A stretch of 64,000 bases of DNA from Arthrobacter sp. QXT-31 (lineage in GTDB: Bacteria; Actinomycetota; Actinomycetes; Actinomycetales; Micrococcaceae). Both the position numbers and the translations under genes were made by a program. This document shows positions 45,674 to 56,958 of the stretch, one piece after another. The notes beneath the pieces were generated by a model. The model searched no databases. It was not told the origin of the DNA and worked only from the letters and a program-made list of their open reading frames with translations. The stretch covers positions 2,232,001 to 2,296,000 of the forward strand of contig NZ_CP019304.1 in NCBI RefSeq assembly GCF_001969265.1. Direction: 5' to 3'. Position 1 is the first letter of the stretch. Every line of letters begins with the position of its first letter.

Positions 45674-46633
45674 GTGAAGAAATCGGATCGTATTGCCCGC
45701 GAACTGGAGTTGTCGGTCAGTTCCGCAGTGGAGAACGCAAAAGACCGCGTGGAAGCAGCTGTGGATTGGGCAGTTCCGCGCCTGCAGCATGGTCTTGACA
45801 CCGCTTCCCCCAAAATCCAGGAGGGGCTGAAGGTGGCGGCCCACAACCTTGCCGATGGAGTCGCCACGGTCACGCCGCGGATCCAGGACGGTCTGGCGCA
45901 CCTTGCCCCGAAGATCCACGACGCCGTGGAGGGAGCACCGCCCCGGCTGCACGAAGCACTGGACAGGGCCACGCCGGTTATTGCGAACGCCCGGGACCGC
46001 GTAGTTGTTGAATACCTCCCCCGGCTCTCCGACCAGATCGGCAGCGCTTCCGAAGTTGTCCACCGGACACTCGAGAGCACTCCCGCCCGTGTGGATGCCG
46101 TGGCCCAGAAACTCGGTGATGTTGGAATCATCCACGCCATCCAGGAACAGGCACATGTTGCCGGCGGGCACCTCAAGTCAGCCGCCAACGAGGCAAGCCG
46201 TGCAGTGACGGGCAAGGCGCTCGTGGTGGAGCCGCAGAAGCCGAAGAAGCGCGGACTTCTTATCCTCGGTGTGATCACCGCCGCAGTGGCCGCCGGCATC
46301 GCGGCATGGAAGGCATCAAAGCCGGTCGAGGATCCCTGGAAGACGCCCGCTCCCGTAACGCCCGCGCCGTCGACTCCGGAAACGACCACTCTGGCTGCCT
46401 CCGGCACCGGCGTTGGATCGGCCGCGGAGACGCCGGCGCCGGTTCCGGCCACCCCGGCCGGCGGTTCTGCCTCCGCACCGGCTGATACCCCGCTGGATGC
46501 AGCCTTTGCCCTGGCTGCCGAGGAGGAAGCCGACACTTCCGCTGACAAGGCGAAGCACGTTGCCGATTCCGACGCCGGTGAAGCTGCCGCCGACGCCAAG
46601 CCCGCGGTGAACGAAGCCGACAAGAAGGCTTAG
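45674..46633 (+). CDS. Membrane protein with 11-residue amphipathic repeats
   Basis: 319 residues from GTG with GGGAGG upstream. Residues 35-111 divide into seven successive 11-residue units, most starting with Pro-Arg/Lys-Leu/Ile (PRLQHGLDTAS, PKIQEGLKVAA, PRIQDGLAHLA, PKIHDAVEGAP, PRLHEALDRAT). Helix-forming, less regular sequence continues to about 160. A membrane segment lies near 194-211 and a Pro/Ala/Thr-rich tail of about 100 residues ends the protein. The repeat recalls apolipoprotein-like lipid-surface helices. I recognise no family. Divergent from ppiA; followed by a terminator. Confidence 0.8.
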   Translation: MKKSDRIARELELSVSSAVENAKDRVEAAVDWAVPRLQHGLDTASPKIQEGLKVAAHNLADGVATVTPRIQDGLAHLAPKIHDAVEGAPPRLHEALDRATPVIANARDRVVVEYLPRLSDQIGSASEVVHRTLESTPARVDAVAQKLGDVGIIHAIQEQAHVAGGHLKSAANEASRAVTGKALVVEPQKPKKRGLLILGVITAAVAAGIAAWKASKPVEDPWKTPAPVTPAPSTPETTTLAASGTGVGSAAETPAPVPATPAGGSASAPADTPLDAAFALAAEEEADTSADKAKHVADSDAGEAAADAKPAVNEADKKA

Positions 46634-46654
46634 CCAGCGGCCCGAAAGGGCTGT

Positions 46655-46692
46655 AGCAGGAGGGGTTCCGCTGCCGCGGGGCCCCTCTTGCT
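46655..46692 (+). terminator. Terminator after the hendecad-repeat protein gene
   Basis: Arms AGCAGGAGGGG and CCCCTCTTGCT (one G-T pair) enclose a 16-base GC-rich loop, 21 nt past the stop codon. Confidence 0.65.
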
Positions 46693-46776
46693 GTCTCTGC
46701 GGGAGTGTCTGCCCGCCTCCCTAAGTGACAGTCGAGTGCCGCCGGGATCGAAAGCATCGGTGCTAAGTTTGAGGTG

Positions 46777-47646
46777 ATGTCACCCGATAGATCCGCAGAG
46801 GATGCCTTGACTGACACTGAGCCGCGCGTATCGATTGTTATCCCGGCCTACAACGAGGAAAGTGTCATCCGTCAGTGCCTCATCGCGGCGGTGTACCAGT
46901 CAGTTCCGGCGCACGAGATCATCGTGGTGGACAACATGTCCAAGGACCGTACGGCATCGATCGTCATGCAGATGCAGCAGGAATATCCGGAAAGCCCCAT
47001 CATTCTGCTCCGGCAGGACCAGGAGCAGGGACTGATCCCCACCCGCAACTTCGGCCTGGACAGCGCCACCGGTGACATCCTCGGCCGGATCGATGCCGAC
47101 TCGGTGGTTGAGCCGGACTGGGTGGAGCAAGTGCAGAAGGCCTTCGAGGACCTCTCCACTTCGGCCGCCACGGGGCCCGTGGTCTACTACGATATGCCGA
47201 TGCGGCGCTTTGGGCTCAAGGCGGATGACAAGATGCGCCAGCTGATGCTGAAGCTGGCCAAGCACCAGTACCACTTCCTGTTCGGGTCCAACATGGCCCT
47301 GCGGCGGTCGGCGTGGGAGACCATCCGGGACGAAACCTGCCGGGACGAAAAGGACGAGATGCACGAGGACATCGACCTGTCCCTGCATCTGGCCGACCAC
47401 GACCTCAAAGTCCAGTACTGGCCGCAGATGGTCTCCGGGATGTCTGCCCGGCGGCTCGAGGACTCACCCCGTGACTATCGGTATTACGTGACCCGCTTCG
47501 ACCGCACCTACAAGGCCCACAATGTGAAGAAGATGGCCCTCAAGGCGCCGATGGTGGTGTTCTTCTCGGTCTACTTTCCCGCAAAGCTCCTGCGCGCGAT
47601 CCACACCGTCAACACCAGCCAGCCGGTCCGCCGCGGCGGACAGTAG
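46777..47646 (+). CDS. Glycosyltransferase family 2 protein
   Basis: 289 residues from ATG at 46777; a TTG at 46807 with AGAGGA 5 nt upstream is a real alternative and would remove ten residues. GT-A fold: VSIVIPAYNEESVIRQCL, DNMSKDRT, RIDADSVVEPDWV (DxD for the nucleotide-sugar metal) and HEDIDLSLHLAD (acidic catalytic region). The C-terminus has one hydrophobic segment (MVVFFSVYF). Transfers a sugar to a lipid or wall acceptor at the membrane; the substrate is unknown. A 34-bp tandem duplication covers its last codons and stop. Confidence 0.88.
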   Translation: MSPDRSAEDALTDTEPRVSIVIPAYNEESVIRQCLIAAVYQSVPAHEIIVVDNMSKDRTASIVMQMQQEYPESPIILLRQDQEQGLIPTRNFGLDSATGDILGRIDADSVVEPDWVEQVQKAFEDLSTSAATGPVVYYDMPMRRFGLKADDKMRQLMLKLAKHQYHFLFGSNMALRRSAWETIRDETCRDEKDEMHEDIDLSLHLADHDLKVQYWPQMVSGMSARRLEDSPRDYRYYVTRFDRTYKAHNVKKMALKAPMVVFFSVYFPAKLLRAIHTVNTSQPVRRGGQ

Positions 47647-47690
47647 CCCGGCGCCGCCGGTCCGCCGCGGCGGACAGTAGCCCGGCGCCG
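47623..47690. repeat. Perfect 34-bp tandem duplication
   Basis: Two identical adjacent copies (47623-47656 and 47657-47690). The first copy holds the final codons and stop of the glycosyltransferase gene; the second is non-coding and ends right before the stop of the convergent EamA gene. Each contains the palindrome CGCCGCGGCG, which may have promoted slippage. It is probably recent. Confidence 0.9.
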
Positions 47691-48638
47691 TCAGTCTGCC
47701 CCCAGCTCCGCCAGCGGGCGTTCCTCCGGCGGCTTGCCCCGCCCGGCCCTGCCGTTCCCGCCTTTACCGTTGCGCTGTCCGGCCACCACGACGGCGAGAC
47801 CCACCAGGATGAGCGCCAGCCCGGCGTATGTGCCGGCCGGCAGCGCCTCGTTCAGGAACACTGCAGCCAGCAACGCGGCACCAGGTATCTCGAGCAGGAT
47901 GATCATGGACACCAGCAGCGGGCTCATGGTGGCCAGGAGATGGTTGAACGCTGTATGCCCCACGAGCTGGGCGCACACGGTGATGGCCAGAATCCCCAGC
48001 CAGCCGCCTGCGTCGAAGCCGGACAGCGGCTGGTTGGTGGAGACCGCCAGCACGGCCACCAGGGCAGCGCACATGCCGTAGCAGAGGGCCGTGTAGGTCC
48101 CCGTGGTCATGCTTTGGCGGGCCCGGCCTCCGGCCAGCGTGTAGATGCCTGCGAGGAGTCCGCCGGCCATGGCCAGGAGGTCGCCCAGCAGCGCGTCCGG
48201 GGAGGTGCCCATGTCGAAGCCGGTAATGGCCACCACGCCGCCGAAGGAGATGCCCAGGCCCACCAGGACCTGCCAGCGGTGCCGTACGCCGCGGAAGAGC
48301 TGAATGACGGCAATCCAGGCTGACTGCAGGCAGACGAGAGCCGTAGCAGCAGCAACGGAGGTCAGCTGCAGGGAAGTGATGAAGCAGGCGAAATGCAGCG
48401 CCAAGGCCACGGCCGCAACGAGCGACCAGCGGAATTCATGGCGGCCGATGCGGCTGAACTGGCGCGGTTCCCGGACCAGGGTGGGGGTGGCCATTACGGC
48501 CGCCGCGATGGCATTGCGCCAGAAGGCGATCGCGAGGGCAGTGACGGTGGTGGCGCCCAGCGTAGCGGCGATGAGCGGTCCCGACGAAGCCACGCCCAGG
48601 ACTCCCAGGGCGGCAATGAAAAGGTTCACGCGTTCCAC
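47691..48638 (-). CDS. EamA/DMT-family membrane transporter
   Basis: 315 residues from GTG with ten hydrophobic segments in two repeated halves of about 135 residues, the EamA (drug/metabolite transporter) plan. Conserved pieces: AFWRNAIAAAVMA in the first half, SLQLTSVAAATALVCLQ, and SPLLVSMIILLEIPGAALLA with FLNEALP in the second. The C-terminal tail is basic and Gly-rich. Probably exports a small metabolite; the substrate is unknown. Convergent with the glycosyltransferase gene. Confidence 0.88.
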   Translation of the reverse strand: MERVNLFIAALGVLGVASSGPLIAATLGATTVTALAIAFWRNAIAAAVMATPTLVREPRQFSRIGRHEFRWSLVAAVALALHFACFITSLQLTSVAAATALVCLQSAWIAVIQLFRGVRHRWQVLVGLGISFGGVVAITGFDMGTSPDALLGDLLAMAGGLLAGIYTLAGGRARQSMTTGTYTALCYGMCAALVAVLAVSTNQPLSGFDAGGWLGILAITVCAQLVGHTAFNHLLATMSPLLVSMIILLEIPGAALLAAVFLNEALPAGTYAGLALILVGLAVVVAGQRNGKGGNGRAGRGKPPEERPLAELGAD

Positions 48639-48708
48639 AGTAGTGGCCCCGCTGGTTCAGCCTGTCGGAGCCACGTCCCCGTTAAGGAACCAGGTACCCG
48701 TTAAAGCA

Positions 48709-48739
48709 AAAGGCCCCGGCCGTTTCCGACCGGGACCTT
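48709..48739 (-). terminator. Terminator after tRNA-Ala
   Basis: Imperfect arms AAGGCCCCGG and CCGGGACCTT lie just beyond the tRNA 3' end on the minus strand and are followed there by TTTTGCTTTAA. Confidence 0.65.
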
Positions 48740-48744
48740 CCTCA

Positions 48745-48820
48745 TGGTGGAGGCACGGGGACTCGAACCCCGAACCCCCTGCTTGCAAAGCAGGTGCGCT
48801 ACCAATTGCGCCATGCCCCC
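48745..48820 (-). tRNA. tRNA-Ala (TGC anticodon)
   Basis: 76 nt including an encoded CCA. Acceptor arms GGGGGCA and TGCCTCC pair with one G-U; anticodon arm CTGCT-TTGCAAG-type with TGC; T-arm GGGGT-TCGAGTC-CCC. Follows tRNA-Ile and DLW-39 in the order seen downstream of gyrA in many actinobacteria. Confidence 0.96.
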
Positions 48821-48892
48821 ATAAGAAGCAACCCGTCCATCATACCCTAGTCGCAGAGGCTGTCTGGCCAGTCTCCGCACCGGGGATCCGGG

Positions 48893-49012
48893 CTATTCAA
48901 CCTTGTCGGTTGATTCGCTCCAGACTGTTTTCCGGGCTTCGGATTCCTGCACCTTTTTCTTGTAGAAGAGAGCGCCTGCGACCGCCGCTGCAATGACCAG
49001 CAACTTCTTCAC
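48893..49012 (-). CDS. DLW-39 family small protein
   Basis: Exactly 39 residues from GTG. The sequence starts MKKLLVIAAAVAGALFYKKK, a short hydrophobic segment with a basic stop, and ends in WSESTDKVE, the family's acidic Trp-containing tail (DLW in most members). Its position between tRNA-Ile and tRNA-Ala downstream of gyrA is the normal one for this actinobacterial family. The function is unknown; it is likely membrane-inserted. Too short for most gene finders. Confidence 0.88.
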   Translation of the reverse strand: MKKLLVIAAAVAGALFYKKKVQESEARKTVWSESTDKVE

Positions 49013-49080
49013 ATGCACCCCGTTCCGGCATGATTCCTGGGAACCTTGCCTGACTTCGACTTGAACCTGTGCAGGTTCCG

Positions 49081-49154
49081 TGGGCGTACCAGGACTTGAA
49101 CCTGGGACCTCTTCGTTATCAGCGAAGCGCTCTAACCGCCTGAGCTATACGCCC
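49081..49154 (-). tRNA. tRNA-Ile (GAT anticodon)
   Basis: 74 nt. Acceptor arms GGGCGTA and TACGCCC pair fully; D-arm GCTC; anticodon arm CTTCG-CTGATAA-CGAAG with anticodon GAT; T-arm CCAGG-TTCAAGT-CCTGG. CCA is not encoded. First of the tRNA-Ile/DLW-39/tRNA-Ala group after gyrA. Confidence 0.97.
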
Positions 49155-49163
49155 CGATGCCTC

Positions 49164-49204
49164 ATCGGGCCGAGACATGACTCTACAGCACATCCCGGCC
49201 CGAT
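49164..49204 (-). terminator. Terminator of the gyrB-gyrA-DUF3566 operon
   Basis: Nine-base arms ATCGGGCCG and CGGCCCGAT enclose a 23-base loop between the DUF3566 stop and tRNA-Ile. The long loop and missing T-run make it moderate. Confidence 0.5.
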
Positions 49205-49251
49205 CTCAAATCGAGGCACTCCAGCGGGGTTTTTCCGCGGAATTACAGGGT

Positions 49252-49923
49252 TTAATCGTCCGTCAGGGTCACGCCGATGCCGCCAACAAGGGTTGCCGAG
49301 ATGTTGTACAGCACCGCCGACAGCATGGACAGTGCTGTGAGAAGTACCACATTCACGACGGCGATAATGGTGGCGAACGATGCGACCTGTCCGAGCGACG
49401 CGACCTTCTTCAGTTCGAAGCCGCCGCCCTCGGAACCGGCGAGGGTTCCGAGCAGGCTGTCCACCTGGTCAAAGATGCCCGTCAGGTCCAGAACCGTCCA
49501 CAGCACGATGGCAGCCACCACCGTGACGATGCCCAGCGCGACCGAGAGCAGGAACGCCATTTTCAGGACGGACCAGGGGTCAACCTTGCTGACCAGGAGC
49601 CGGGCGCGGCGCACCTTGGCCTTGGGGGCCGGCTTAACCAGTCCCGGTGCACCCGGTGCAGTCTGGGCGCCCTGCGGGCGCTGTCCGGGGGCTGCAGGAC
49701 GCTGGGCAGGTGCCGCCGGCCGCTGGCCCTGGGGACGCTGGCCTGCCGGCGCACCCTGCGGGCGCTGTCCTGAGGGTGCGGGACGCTGCCCCGGAAGGCC
49801 CGACGGCGCGGTCGGGCTCTGCTGGGGGCGCACCGGGGCATTCACCCGGGGAGCGGCTGCCGGCTGACGCATCCCGCCGGGAGCATTACTGTTCGGCTTG
49901 GGATATGAGTCGGAATTGCTCAC
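49252..49923 (-). CDS. DUF3566 domain membrane protein
   Basis: 223 residues from a GTG that overlaps the gyrA stop (GTGA). About the first 95 residues are Pro/Gln/Arg/Gly-rich with repeated GQRPQG units; then [31 protein letters not shown] begins the DUF3566 domain with two membrane segments (about 118-140 and 185-205) and an external loop. Encoded directly after gyrA across actinobacteria. A role at the cell envelope or division has been suggested, but the function is not settled. Confidence 0.92.
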   Translation of the reverse strand: MSNSDSYPKPNSNAPGGMRQPAAAPRVNAPVRPQQSPTAPSGLPGQRPAPSGQRPQGAPAGQRPQGQRPAAPAQRPAAPGQRPQGAQTAPGAPGLVKPAPKAKVRRARLLVSKVDPWSVLKMAFLLSVALGIVTVVAAIVLWTVLDLTGIFDQVDSLLGTLAGSEGGGFELKKVASLGQVASFATIIAVVNVVLLTALSMLSAVLYNISATLVGGIGVTLTDD

Positions 49924-52655
49924 TCGTTACCTCCGGTGTTGTCTTCGTTCGCCCCAGCATCGCCGGACGTTCCTTCTGCTTCATCGGCCAGTTCTGAACC
50001 CGCCTCTGCGGCTTCCTCGTCTGGTCCGGCATCTTCAGCCAACGTTACGTCATCAGCGGCGATAGCCAAGATTTCTGACGCAGTGGGTTCACCGGAGTGG
50101 TCGGCTTCGGACTCCCGCTCCGCGCTGGCCTCAACTTCCGCTTCGAGGCCCCGCTCGGTGTTGCGGGCCACCTCGATGATGCGGTCGTTCTTGTCGGGCT
50201 TCGCAAAGATGACGCCCATCGTGTCGCGGCCCTTGGCAGGGACGCCCGCCACGGACGAACGGACCACCTTGCCGCCGCCCATGACCACGAGGACCTCGTC
50301 TTCTTCCTGGACCACGAGGGCACCCACGAGGTCGCCGCGTTCCTCGGCGAGCTTGGCAACCTTGATGCCCAGGCCGCCGCGGCCCTGGAGCCGGTATTCC
50401 TCGACGGCGGTGCGCTTGGCGTAGCCGCCTTCGGTCACCACAAAAACGTAGGATCCCTCGGCCACCACGTTCATGGCGAGCAGTTCGTCGTCTTCACGGA
50501 ACTTCATGCCCGTCACGCCGGATGTGGCCCGGCCCATGGGGCGGAGCGCGTCATCGGTGGCGGTGAAGCGGATCGACTGGCCCTTGCGGGACACCAGCAT
50601 CAGGTCATCCGTCTCGGAGACCAGCTGCGCGGAAACCAGTTCGTCCTCGTCCCGGAGGTTGATGGCAATGACGCCGGCGGACCGGTTGGTGTCGTAGTCC
50701 TCCAGCCGGGTCTTCTTGACCAGGCCGCGCTTGGTGGCCAGCACGAGGTACGGCGCCTGCTGGTAGTCGGTCAGGTCCAGAACCTGGGCGATGTGCTCAT
50801 CCGGCTGGAAGGCCAGGAGGTTCGCCACATGCTGGCCCTTGGTGTCGCGGCCGCCCTCTGCGAGTTCGTAGGCCTTGGCCCGGTACACGCGCCCGAAGTT
50901 GGTGAAGAAGAGCAGCCAGTGGTGCGTGGTGGTGACGAAGAAGTGTTCCACGACGTCGTCGCCGCGGAGCTGGGCACCCTTGATGCCCTTGCCGCCGCGC
51001 TGCTGCGAGCGGTAGTTGTCGCTCCGCGTGCGCTTGACGTAGCCGCCGCGGGTGATGGTGACCACCACTTCCTCTTCGGGAATGAGGTCTTCCATGGACA
51101 TGTCGCCGTCGTAGCCCATCAGGATCTGCGTCCGGCGGTCGTCCCCGTGCTTGGCCACGATCTCGGCGAGTTCCTCGCTGATGATCGAACGCTGGCGTTC
51201 CTCCGAGCCGAGGATCGCGTTGTACTCAGCGATCATGGCCTCGAGCTCGGCGTGGCGGTCCTGGATCTTCTGGCGTTCCAGGGCTGCGAGCCGGCGGAGC
51301 TGCATGTCCAGGATGGCGCGGGCCTGGATCTCGTCGATGTCCAGCAGCTCCATCAGCCCGTCACGTGCTGCCTCCGTGGTGCTGGAAGCGCGGATCAGGG
51401 CGATGACCTCGTCCAGCATGTCCAGGGCCTTCAGGAGCGCACGCAGGATATGCGCTTCTTCCTCGGCCTTGCGCAGGCGGTACCGGGTGCGCCGGGCGAT
51501 GACATCCAACTGGTGCGTGACCCAGTGCCGGATGAAGGCATCGAGACTGAGAGTACGCGGCACTCCGTCCACGATCGCCAGCATGTTCGCGCCGAAGTTC
51601 TCCTGCAGCTGGGTGTGCTTGTAGAGGTTGTTCAGCACCACCTTGGCGACGGCGTCCCGCTTCAGGACGATGACCAGGCGCTGGCCGGTACGGCCGGAGG
51701 TCTCATCGCGAAGGTCGGCGATGCCCTGGACCTTCCCGTCCTTGACCAGTTCGGCGATCTTGATGGCCAGGTTGTCCGGATTCGCCTGGTAAGGCAGCTC
51801 GGTGACGACGAGGCAGGTCCTGCCCTGCAGTTCCTCGACGTTGACCACGGCGCGCATGGTGATGGAACCGCGGCCGGTGCGGTAAGCGTCCTCGATGCCC
51901 TTGTGGCCCAGGATGGTGGCGCCGGTGGGGAAATCCGGTCCCTTGATGCGCTTCAGCAGTTCTTCCAGGAGCTGCTCGCGGCTGGCACCCGGGTTGGCCA
52001 GATACCACTGGACGCCGTCGGCCACCTCGCGGAGGTTGTGCGGCGGAATGTTGGTTGCCATGCCGACGGCGATGCCGGAGGACCCGTTGACCAGCAGGTT
52101 GGGGAACCGCGCCGGAAGAATGGTGGGTTCCTGGTTCTTGCCGTCGTAGTTGTCCTGGAAGTCGACGGTCTCCTCGTCGATGTCACGGACCATTTCCATG
52201 GCAAGCGGCGCCATCTTGGTTTCCGTGTATCGCGGGGCGGCGGCGCCGTCGTTGCCGGGCGAGCCGAAGTTGCCCTGGCCCAGCGCCAGCGGGTACCGCA
52301 TGGTCCAGTCCTGGATCAGGCGCACCAGCGCATCGTAGATCGCCGTGTCACCGTGCGGGTGGTACTGGCCCATGACCTCTCCCACCACACGGGCGCACTT
52401 ATTGAAAGCACGGTCCGGGCGGTAGCCGCCGTCGAACATCGCGTACAATACGCGGCGGTGGACGGGCTTGAGTCCGTCGCGGACGTCCGGGAGGGCACGG
52501 CCGACGATGACGGCCATGGCGTAGTCGAGGTAGGAGCGCTGCATCTCCGTTTGGAGGTCCACCTGCTCGACGCGGTCGATCAGCAGATCGCCCTCCAGTA
52601 CCGGCTCCGTGGCGTCCGGAGACTCGGCCGGGACCTCGGGTGTTTCGTCACTCAT
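49920..52655 (-). CDS. gyrA: DNA gyrase subunit A
   Basis: 911 residues. Active-site Tyr143 in [10 protein letters not shown]; the quinolone-determining region reads [13 protein letters not shown], with Thr104 and Asp108 at the E. coli Ser83 and Asp87 positions. The GyrA box [10 protein letters not shown] lies near residue 560 and starts the DNA-wrapping C-terminal beta-pinwheel. A Glu/Asp/Ala-rich acidic tail of about 80 residues is longer than usual. Introduces negative supercoils with GyrB. Located 58 nt after gyrB, directed away from oriC with the fork. Confidence 0.98.
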   Translation of the reverse strand: MSDETPEVPAESPDATEPVLEGDLLIDRVEQVDLQTEMQRSYLDYAMAVIVGRALPDVRDGLKPVHRRVLYAMFDGGYRPDRAFNKCARVVGEVMGQYHPHGDTAIYDALVRLIQDWTMRYPLALGQGNFGSPGNDGAAAPRYTETKMAPLAMEMVRDIDEETVDFQDNYDGKNQEPTILPARFPNLLVNGSSGIAVGMATNIPPHNLREVADGVQWYLANPGASREQLLEELLKRIKGPDFPTGATILGHKGIEDAYRTGRGSITMRAVVNVEELQGRTCLVVTELPYQANPDNLAIKIAELVKDGKVQGIADLRDETSGRTGQRLVIVLKRDAVAKVVLNNLYKHTQLQENFGANMLAIVDGVPRTLSLDAFIRHWVTHQLDVIARRTRYRLRKAEEEAHILRALLKALDMLDEVIALIRASSTTEAARDGLMELLDIDEIQARAILDMQLRRLAALERQKIQDRHAELEAMIAEYNAILGSEERQRSIISEELAEIVAKHGDDRRTQILMGYDGDMSMEDLIPEEEVVVTITRGGYVKRTRSDNYRSQQRGGKGIKGAQLRGDDVVEHFFVTTTHHWLLFFTNFGRVYRAKAYELAEGGRDTKGQHVANLLAFQPDEHIAQVLDLTDYQQAPYLVLATKRGLVKKTRLEDYDTNRSAGVIAINLRDEDELVSAQLVSETDDLMLVSRKGQSIRFTATDDALRPMGRATSGVTGMKFREDDELLAMNVVAEGSYVFVVTEGGYAKRTAVEEYRLQGRGGLGIKVAKLAEERGDLVGALVVQEEDEVLVVMGGGKVVRSSVAGVPAKGRDTMGVIFAKPDKNDRIIEVARNTERGLEAEVEASAERESEADHSGEPTASEILAIAADDVTLAEDAGPDEEAAEAGSELADEAEGTSGDAGANEDNTGGNE

Positions 52656-52713
52656 AGTCTGTAAATTCCGTTTCAGGTATATGTCGGTTCTGGAATATCA
52701 GGCGTGAAAACCG

Positions 52714-55186
<2,473 letters not shown>

Positions 55187-55744
55187 CTATCCGTACGTGT
55201 CCCGGGGCCCCCGCCCGTTGACGGAACGGCCGCCCTTGCGCCAGTTCGGTGCGGCCGGGCCGAGCACCTGGATGCTGGTGACCACCCCGTCGCCGAGTTC
55301 GGTGCGGAACTTCTCGAGCAGGCTCATGCTGAGCAGCCGGAGCTGGGTGGCCCAGGCCGTGGAGTCGCACCGCACATGGAGGGTGGTGTCGGTAAAGCTT
55401 TCCGGCGTGCAGTGGGCAGCGATTTCCGGTCCCACCAGGGCCGGCCACTCTGCCATGACCGAGCCCACGGCCACCGGCGAGGTCCAGCCTCGCTCGGCGA
55501 CCAGCCGGCCGACGACTTTGCCCAGCCCAAGGGGGTCGCGGCCCGTGGAGTGGAACTGGCTGAAGCCACGCGTTCCCTGTGCTGCGGTGCGGGGTTTTTG
55601 GTTGGCGCCTGTCGGCGCTGCTTTGCGGCGGACTTCACCGCGGGCGGCCGCCGCCTCCCGCATCCTGTTGAGCGCCGCCTGGGCAGCATCGATTTCGTCG
55701 GGATCCCGGCCCGGCTGCAGGCCGCCGTCCTTATCCCTGTTCAT
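55187..55744 (-). CDS. DUF721 family protein (RecF-adjacent)
   Basis: 185 residues; its ATG lies 14 nt inside the recF 3' end. A charged, Ala-rich N-terminus of about 75 residues precedes the DUF721 (DciA-like) domain: WPALVGPEIAAHCTPESF, TTLHVRCDSTAWATQLRLLS, LLEKFRTELG. DciA proteins load or work with the replicative helicase in many bacteria, so a replication role is plausible. Co-translated with recF next to dnaN. Confidence 0.9.
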   Translation of the reverse strand: MNRDKDGGLQPGRDPDEIDAAQAALNRMREAAAARGEVRRKAAPTGANQKPRTAAQGTRGFSQFHSTGRDPLGLGKVVGRLVAERGWTSPVAVGSVMAEWPALVGPEIAAHCTPESFTDTTLHVRCDSTAWATQLRLLSMSLLEKFRTELGDGVVTSIQVLGPAAPNWRKGGRSVNGRGPRDTYG

Positions 55745-56933
55745 CGATTCCTCCCGGGATGACCTTCACCCGCCGGCCCGCCAGCTCGTCAGGAATATCG
55801 GCGTCGACGGCGGCTGTCACCAGGACCTGCTCGGCGCCGGCAACTATTGCGGCCAGTTTACGCCGCCGCTGGACATCGAGTTCGGCGAAAACGTCGTCCA
55901 GGATAAGGATCGGTGCGGAGCCGCCGGTGCGGGCGTCGTCGAGCATGACGTAGTAGGACGCCAGCCGGAGGGACAGGCACATGGACCAGGTTTCGCCGTG
56001 GGAGGCATAGCCCTTGGCCGGGGCCTGCCCAAGCACGAGGTCCAGTTCATCCCGGTGCGGGCCAACCAGTGAGATCCCCCGTTCGAGTTCCCTGCGGCGG
56101 GACGCCGCGAAGGCCTGGATATAGCGTTCGGCGAGCTCATCAACGGACAGCAAGCGGAGGTCCTCCGCGGAATTTCCCGGCGCCGAGGGTGATGTGGAAG
56201 CGCTGGCCGGCTCGCCGTCGTCGTCCATCATGTTCTGCAGGGTTGAGCGGTAGACCGCGTCCGCGGCCTTCGAACCGTCAGTGAGCTGGGCATACGCACT
56301 GTTCAGGTGCGGCCGGAGCCGCTCAACGAGTTCAAGCCTGGCGTGGAGCAGCTCAGCACCGGCGCGCGCCATGTGCTGGTCCCAGACATCGAGGGTGGCT
56401 TCATGGCCGGCGGTGAATTTGCCGGCGCGTGCCGACTTCAGCAGTGCGTTGCGCTGTTTGAGTACGCGCTCGTAGTCGCTGCGGGTTGCGGCATGCCGGG
56501 GAACCAGGCTCACCAGGAGCTCGTCCAGGAACCGGCGGCGGTTCGACGGATCGCCCTTGACCAGGGCCAGGTCCTCCGGAGCGAACAGGACGGTGTGGCA
56601 GATGCCCAGCAGGTCGCGCGCACGGACGGGGTTGCTGCGGTTGATGCGTCCGCGGTTGGCCCGGCCACCGTTGATTTCCAGCTCCAGGATGGTGGACTGT
56701 TCGCCGCGTACCAGCTTTGCCCGGATCAGCGCCCGTTCGGTTCCGAAGCGGAGCAAAGGGCCGTCGGTGCTGACCCGGTGCGAGCTGAGCGTGGCCAGGT
56801 AGCCGATGGCCTCCATCAGGTTGGTCTTGCCGATTCCGTTGGAGCCGACCAGGACCGTGACGCCCGGTTCAAACCGGAGATCCACCTGGGCGTAGCTGCG
56901 GAAATCGGTCAGGGACAGGTGTTCTAGGTACAC
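55731..56933 (-). CDS. recF: DNA replication and repair protein RecF
   Basis: 400 residues. SMC-like ATPase: Walker A GSNGIGKTN near residue 35, signature-like LVGPHRDELDLVLG, and Walker B ILILDDVFAELD. The N-terminus LSLTDFRSYAQVDLRFEPG is typical. Helps load RecA at gapped DNA and restart forks. Lies between gnd and the DUF721 gene in the dnaN-side operon. The central part has an Ala/Ser/Pro insert (about 230-245). Confidence 0.97.
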   Translation of the reverse strand: MYLEHLSLTDFRSYAQVDLRFEPGVTVLVGSNGIGKTNLMEAIGYLATLSSHRVSTDGPLLRFGTERALIRAKLVRGEQSTILELEINGGRANRGRINRSNPVRARDLLGICHTVLFAPEDLALVKGDPSNRRRFLDELLVSLVPRHAATRSDYERVLKQRNALLKSARAGKFTAGHEATLDVWDQHMARAGAELLHARLELVERLRPHLNSAYAQLTDGSKAADAVYRSTLQNMMDDDGEPASASTSPSAPGNSAEDLRLLSVDELAERYIQAFAASRRRELERGISLVGPHRDELDLVLGQAPAKGYASHGETWSMCLSLRLASYYVMLDDARTGGSAPILILDDVFAELDVQRRRKLAAIVAGAEQVLVTAAVDADIPDELAGRRVKVIPGGIDEQG

Positions 56934-56958
56934 GCGGTGTTCAAAGCCCCCAGCGGGA

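Noticed and set aside
50097-52664. 855-residue plus-strand frame opposite gyrA (and similar long frames opposite gyrB at 53008-54834 and tctA at 15780-17123)
   Set aside because: Long antisense frames are expected in GC-rich genes; their composition is unnatural and the minus-strand genes are certain.
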